DNA of 64,000 nucleotides, taken from contig NZ_CP147737.1 in the NCBI RefSeq assembly GCF_037265215.1, forward strand, positions 3,132,001 to 3,196,000. The letters are read 5' to 3'. Below the pieces are notes generated by a model. It saw only the letters and a list, made by a program, of their open reading frames with translations, was not told the DNA's origin and did not search any database. The position numbers and the translations under genes are program-made. Numbering within the stretch: the first letter of the stretch is position 1; each line of letters opens with the position of its first letter. Positions 60,760 to 64,000 of the stretch are shown one piece after another. Source of the stretch: Xenorhabdus griffiniae. GTDB lineage: Bacteria > Pseudomonadota > Gammaproteobacteria > Enterobacterales > Enterobacteriaceae.

Positions 60760-61585
60760 CTTTCTTTTCCACCTTCTGATATTTTCCACCAATGCAGGTG
60801 ATTTTGGTTGTCCAGTTGTCACCCATGAAATCGCCGGAGTGTTCTAAGGCAGTAACTTTGTAATCACCGCTATATTCAGGAATAATTGACTGAACCCGCA
60901 CCAGTCCGCCTATCCGCATAACCGGATTTAGTAAACAACTCACTGATAATCCATCATCGGTTTTCTCTGGACTGCCAATCATTCCCGCCTCCTGAGACAG
61001 AACGAACCCCTCGTTATCGGCGAGCACCTTACTTTTAGGTAATACAGTCATGTTGCCATCCTGCACTGACCAGTCAGCGCCGTTATTACGGGCGATTTTG
61101 TGCATAATGTCGCGTGCATTTCCGGTTAGAACTTTGCCGCGCGGCAGTGCTCTGTCTTTCGGTAAATCCACCACACCATTACCAACCCTCATCGATCTGG
61201 TGGCCTCAGCCAGAATACTGGTATCAGTCGCACCCGCCGCCAACGTTTTATTGACCAATGCGCCCGTGTACGCTTCGTAGCCATCACCGCACGTCAACTG
61301 GATAATGAAGTCCAGCCCATCCCGCTGTGTTATCGCCTCAATGATGTCACCCATGTAGATTACTCGAAGTTCTTCATAACCGACTGCCAGACTGACACGG
61401 TTATAAATTTTACTGGTAATTAAATTGCGATGTGAGGGATTGAGGTTCCACACTTGGATTGTGGCCGGATTTGGTTCGCTACCAATGGTTTTAGATATTT
61501 CGAAGGCGACTCTCAGATTAGTAATTTCAATAGACTCTTTAGTGTTGCCGATATTCAGTTTAACCTGTCGTCCGAATTGCCTCAT
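60734..61585 (-). CDS. Phage baseplate hub protein (gpD/gp44-like position)
   Basis: A 283-residue protein starting at 61585 (MRQFGRQVKLNIG, GAGG upstream). The early part has a beta-rich NLRVAFEISKTIGSEPNPATIQVWNLN segment, followed by VSLAVGYEELRVIYMGDI and a GNARDIMHKIARNNGADWSVQDG core, as in late-control/hub proteins that connect the tape measure to the spike. The assignment rests partly on its place just before the spike gene. Confidence 0.78.
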   Translation of the reverse strand: MRQFGRQVKLNIGNTKESIEITNLRVAFEISKTIGSEPNPATIQVWNLNPSHRNLITSKIYNRVSLAVGYEELRVIYMGDIIEAITQRDGLDFIIQLTCGDGYEAYTGALVNKTLAAGATDTSILAEATRSMRVGNGVVDLPKDRALPRGKVLTGNARDIMHKIARNNGADWSVQDGNMTVLPKSKVLADNEGFVLSQEAGMIGSPEKTDDGLSVSCLLNPVMRIGGLVRVQSIIPEYSGDYKVTALEHSGDFMGDNWTTKITCIGGKYQKVEKKDGQIPNTA

Positions 61586-61898
61586 GCCATGCCTCTTTAT
61601 CGACAAAATAGATTTTTAGCCGCTTTCCCATTTCATTACGCCGGACTGAATTTATCCCTAATCCAGAGCCATCACTCATTAATATGATGAATGGTAGGTT
61701 TTTAGTGAAAAGCACAGGGCTGTTTACCGCCATCCCGTACCGTTGGGCGATGTAGTAATCTGAGTTGGTATCCAGTAAATCAAACTGCCACCCGTTAGAA
61801 ATTGAATTGAAATACAGGGTAAATTTTAGATTCATTTCAAACAGCGTGAACGATTGCTCCTGAACTTCGTCAGTTGAAACGGGTATTTCATATATCAT
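61560..61898 (-). CDS. Small phage baseplate plug-like protein
   Basis: A 112-residue mostly beta protein (MIYEIPVS, NLKFTLYFNSISNGWQFDLLD) that resembles the baseplate plug proteins found next to Dit-like and hub genes in contractile-tailed phages (Pam3 gp18 type). The family call is from memory of similar gene neighbourhoods. Its ATG shares one base with the stop of the preceding gene, after a GGAGG. Confidence 0.65.
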   Translation of the reverse strand: MIYEIPVSTDEVQEQSFTLFEMNLKFTLYFNSISNGWQFDLLDTNSDYYIAQRYGMAVNSPVLFTKNLPFIILMSDGSGLGINSVRRNEMGKRLKIYFVDKEAWHEAIRTTG

Positions 61899-62698
61899 CA
61901 GTTACCTCCCAAAAGCCCATTCAAAAACCGTTTAGTCGCACCGATAGGATCACCAGCCATTTCATTAATCTTAAAAACAGCAGAGGATTTTCCATCTACC
62001 AATTTTGGTTGGGTTTTTCCCATATTGACCTTGTTCGATGCTGATTTTTTCAGATTAGGGTGTAATCCCTGAGCTGTCTGCGTTTCCACGATAAAGATCT
62101 CGCGTAATGTAAGACTAAACTCAGCCGCACCCTCATTCATTTGGGTTACGCTAATACTAACAATCATCATGTTTTTATACTGTTTCAGGCCAGTCATAAC
62201 AGTAATGGGTTCGCCGAGTTTTTGGAGGTTCAATAAGTCGTTATAGGCTGAGCCGACCCTATCCAGTGTTCGCGAGCTGTCATTAGCACGCCCCTGATAA
62301 TTAGGTAGCCACGGCGCTACAGGTCGACTATAACCGACTTGTTCCAGTATGGATGCGCCCATTGACATATAACGATTTACCATAGATTCAGCCTGTTTTG
62401 TCATAGCTCTGATTTCTACAGGAAGTGGGTATTTATCCAGCGCAGCGGAAAAATCACCACCAACTAGCGCATTGAAGTACTGAGGAGGTTGGTAACCCAC
62501 CATAATTCCGGCAATAGTTATTTCTTTCGGTTCCAGAACGGCATGATCAGCAATTGCTGCCCCTGATTCGATAGGGTTCTCAGTAATGCGTAAATTCGAA
62601 CTGTGATTCTCTATAACCACACAGTCAAATTGAAACTCACCTATAGAGCGCGTTATTACTGATGCGCGTGTGGTGTTAAAACCGCTGAGTAAGTCCAT
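61898..62698 (-). CDS. Phage baseplate/distal-tail (Dit-like) protein
   Basis: A 266-residue protein; ATG 62698 is preferred to the TTG at 62710. The N-terminal half carries a beta-rich GEFQFDCVVIENHSSNLRIT, followed by ITAIAG-type ITIAGIMVGY, as in distal-tail proteins that contact the tube, followed by LGEPITVMTGLKQYKNMMIVSISVTQ. The C-terminal third is poorly ordered and Lys-rich. First gene of the visible baseplate run, downstream of the HicA-like gene. Confidence 0.7.
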   Translation of the reverse strand: MDLLSGFNTTRASVITRSIGEFQFDCVVIENHSSNLRITENPIESGAAIADHAVLEPKEITIAGIMVGYQPPQYFNALVGGDFSAALDKYPLPVEIRAMTKQAESMVNRYMSMGASILEQVGYSRPVAPWLPNYQGRANDSSRTLDRVGSAYNDLLNLQKLGEPITVMTGLKQYKNMMIVSISVTQMNEGAAEFSLTLREIFIVETQTAQGLHPNLKKSASNKVNMGKTQPKLVDGKSSAVFKINEMAGDPIGATKRFLNGLLGGN

Positions 62699-62761
62699 AG
62701 TCAGATCCAATAAAAAGGCCGCATTTGCGACCTGTTATTCAGTAATGTTATATGGCAGAAA

Positions 62762-62959
62762 TTAAATTTTCTCGTTAATGCCTGCCTGTTTCAGAATTGA
62801 GTTAGCGGTATGCTTAGAGACTATTGTATATGGCACACTAAATGCTTTGTTGGTTATATCGCTACGCCATATTTCATGGCTGCCTTTGCCTTGTCTTACA
62901 AAGTAACAGCCATGTGCTAATAGAATTTCTTTTAGTTGCGGATATAAGCCGGAACCCAT
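62762..62959 (-). CDS. hicA: HicA-family toxin (mRNA interferase)
   Basis: A 65-residue protein of the dsRBD-like HicA fold, with the catalytic His in QGKGSHEIWR, followed by YTIVSKHTANSILKQAGI. HicA toxins cut mRNA. Its ATG overlaps the stop of the preceding DUF1902 gene by one base. The length is near family standard, so it looks intact. Confidence 0.88.
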   Translation of the reverse strand: MGSGLYPQLKEILLAHGCYFVRQGKGSHEIWRSDITNKAFSVPYTIVSKHTANSILKQAGINEKI

Positions 62960-63201
62960 CAGAGAGCCATCCTGGAATCAGATGATTGTTCTTGGACGAA
63001 CTTAAGGCGGAAAACCTCAGAATGATCGCCAAGTCCATTAATCTCATAAAGCTCAGGCGCTATTTCCCAAACTTTTTCTGTCAGTTCATCGTAAGTTTTA
63101 GCTTCTGTAACCAACCCAAGTTCATCACACTCAGCGACCCACATGTCATCATGGATAACATTTACAACGAAAGCCTCAAGTCTTGTTATAACCACTCCCA
63201 T
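62959..63201 (-). CDS. DUF1902/HicB-like antitoxin
   Basis: An 80-residue protein with the partial RNase-H fold of HicB-type antitoxins, VIHDDMWVAECDELGLVTEAKTYDELTEKV, and lacking a separate DNA-binding C-terminal domain. Such DUF1902 proteins pair with HicA. The antitoxin-first order, with GGAGAGG before the ATG, suits its role. The pair lies inside a phage tail operon as accessory cargo. Confidence 0.82.
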   Translation of the reverse strand: MGVVITRLEAFVVNVIHDDMWVAECDELGLVTEAKTYDELTEKVWEIAPELYEINGLGDHSEVFRLKFVQEQSSDSRMAL

Positions 63202-63297
63202 GTTTACCTCTCCGTATACTGAGTTAATGATTATCTACCCCAATCTTAGCACTCATTGATTATAAAATCATCGAAATTAGCCGTCCATAGCTTGGGG

Positions 63298-63855
63298 TTA
63301 GAATGCGTTCATCGGTAACGAGATCATGCTATCAATGTAATATCCATAACGCTTTGCCAATCCTTCAATAATCCCTTTTGGGGTCTCAGTTCCACCAGTA
63401 AAAGTCTCAGTTTTATCGAGATGCTTGTCGTAAACTTCCATCTTGATAATGTATCTGAAATTAGGTGGTTGAGGTTTTTTCGCTTTAACCTCACCAGTAG
63501 TCCAATACTCATAAAGCACATCATCGCACTCTTCCTGATACCGGATAACTTTATCCCTGATTGATGCTTTAACTTTATTGGGACTGATAGTCGCTAACCA
63601 GCCAGCGAGTTTACGGAGGGCTAGACAACTCATTGATTGCGCTCCGCCTTTTGTAGGTATAACGATTTCCGTGATACCTTTAGAGAAACGTGTTTTTAGC
63701 TTCTCTAATTGAGACTGCCACGCTAGCCCCATTCCATCAACAATTGGTTTCATTGGTACATACGGTTCACCGTTATAATTAACGACATAGAGATCTGAAC
63801 CATAAAATGGGACATTAATAGTTTTACTAACGCTGTTAGTTGCTATAATGGTCAT
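63298..63855 (-). CDS. Phage antirepressor N-terminal-domain protein (P22 Ant-like)
   Basis: A 185-residue protein with the P22 antirepressor N-terminal domain: INVPFYGSDLYVVNYNGEPYVPMKPIVDGMGLAWQSQ at the start, then LRKLAGWLATISPNKVK and VIRYQEECDDVLYEYW. The C-terminal 60 residues are not recognisable as a known antirepressor effector domain. AGGAG lies upstream of the ATG. Such proteins inactivate phage repressors, but its position in the tail region suggests it may serve another element or be cargo. Confidence 0.82.
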   Translation of the reverse strand: MTIIATNSVSKTINVPFYGSDLYVVNYNGEPYVPMKPIVDGMGLAWQSQLEKLKTRFSKGITEIVIPTKGGAQSMSCLALRKLAGWLATISPNKVKASIRDKVIRYQEECDDVLYEYWTTGEVKAKKPQPPNFRYIIKMEVYDKHLDKTETFTGGTETPKGIIEGLAKRYGYYIDSMISLPMNAF

Positions 63856-64000
63856 TGTCTATGCTCCTGCAAGAGTGGTAGACGTTGTATTAGAAGCCCC
63901 GATTGCCTGATCTGCGTTGGGGCTTCGCTGTTTTAGGACGACAATATTTATTACGTAATTGTAACGTTTTGTAAAGGTTCTCAGCCGTGAACTGAGAGGC

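Noticed and set aside
57059..62698. Overlapping phage frames as frameshifted pseudogenes
   Set aside because: Each overlap places a plausible start with a ribosome binding site near the upstream stop, the usual form of a compact tail operon.
56466..62698. P2-like xenorhabdicin (R-type bacteriocin) cluster
   Set aside because: Gene content (Dit-like, plug, Gp138-type spike, DUF2612) does not match P2 V-W-J-I-H order.

Overview
The window is a chromosomal piece of a gammaproteobacterium of the Morganellaceae, most likely Xenorhabdus (Photorhabdus is the alternative). The gene order follows the E. coli yfcD-to-mlaA backbone almost step by step, but the DNA is AT-richer, it carries a large peptide synthetase, and its gaps hold many copies of a ~100 bp palindromic element bounded by TATACCAATC-like ends. 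The genus is inferred from these traits; there is no rRNA gene to confirm it.

Layout: (1) 1-8411, the 3' part of a nonribosomal peptide synthetase with nearly identical tandem modules and a terminal thioesterase, followed by an AT-rich orphan gene that may encode a beta/gamma-crystallin-like protein. (2) 9520-21613, backbone: yfcD, yfcG, yfcH, the cvpA-purF-ubiX operon with an exact PurR box, and the pdxB-usg-truA-dedA-accD-folC-dedD run. (3) 21771-28812, accessory transport block: an AraC-type regulator with a divergent EamA exporter, then the tctDE two-component system divergent from tctCBA tricarboxylate uptake. (4) 28944-38457, backbone: fabB (FabR- and FadR-like sites), mnmC, a GNAT/coiled-coil pair in an AT-rich gap, yfcL, epmC, yfcA, aroC, prmB. 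(5) 38565-46582, a complete histidine-utilisation block (hutIGC and hutUHT, each preceded by the same palindromic operator) inserted between prmB and smrB, which are neighbours in E. coli. (6) 46765-54940, backbone: smrB, sixA, fadIJ, yfcZ, fadL, mlaA, with FadR-like boxes at the fad promoters. (7) 55126-64000, a prophage that starts at a truncated copy of the tRNA-Arg gene argW and shows a contractile-tail baseplate/tail-fibre module, plus a HicA/DUF1902 pair and an antirepressor-like gene.

The most interesting system is in the prophage. An oppositely oriented, promoterless tail-fibre variant (55541-56439) faces the expressed fibre and its chaperone. Both fibre sequences carry a textbook serine-invertase crossover core (AAACC-TC-GGTTT) in inverted orientation and in the same reading frame. 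Flipping the ~2 kb segment would exchange the fibre tip in frame. The invertase itself is not in the window.

No rRNA, intact tRNA, insertion sequence or CRISPR array was found. Starts were reassigned where a ribosome binding site or family length favoured a different codon from the longest frame. All functional calls rest on motif and family recognition by eye, without database searches.
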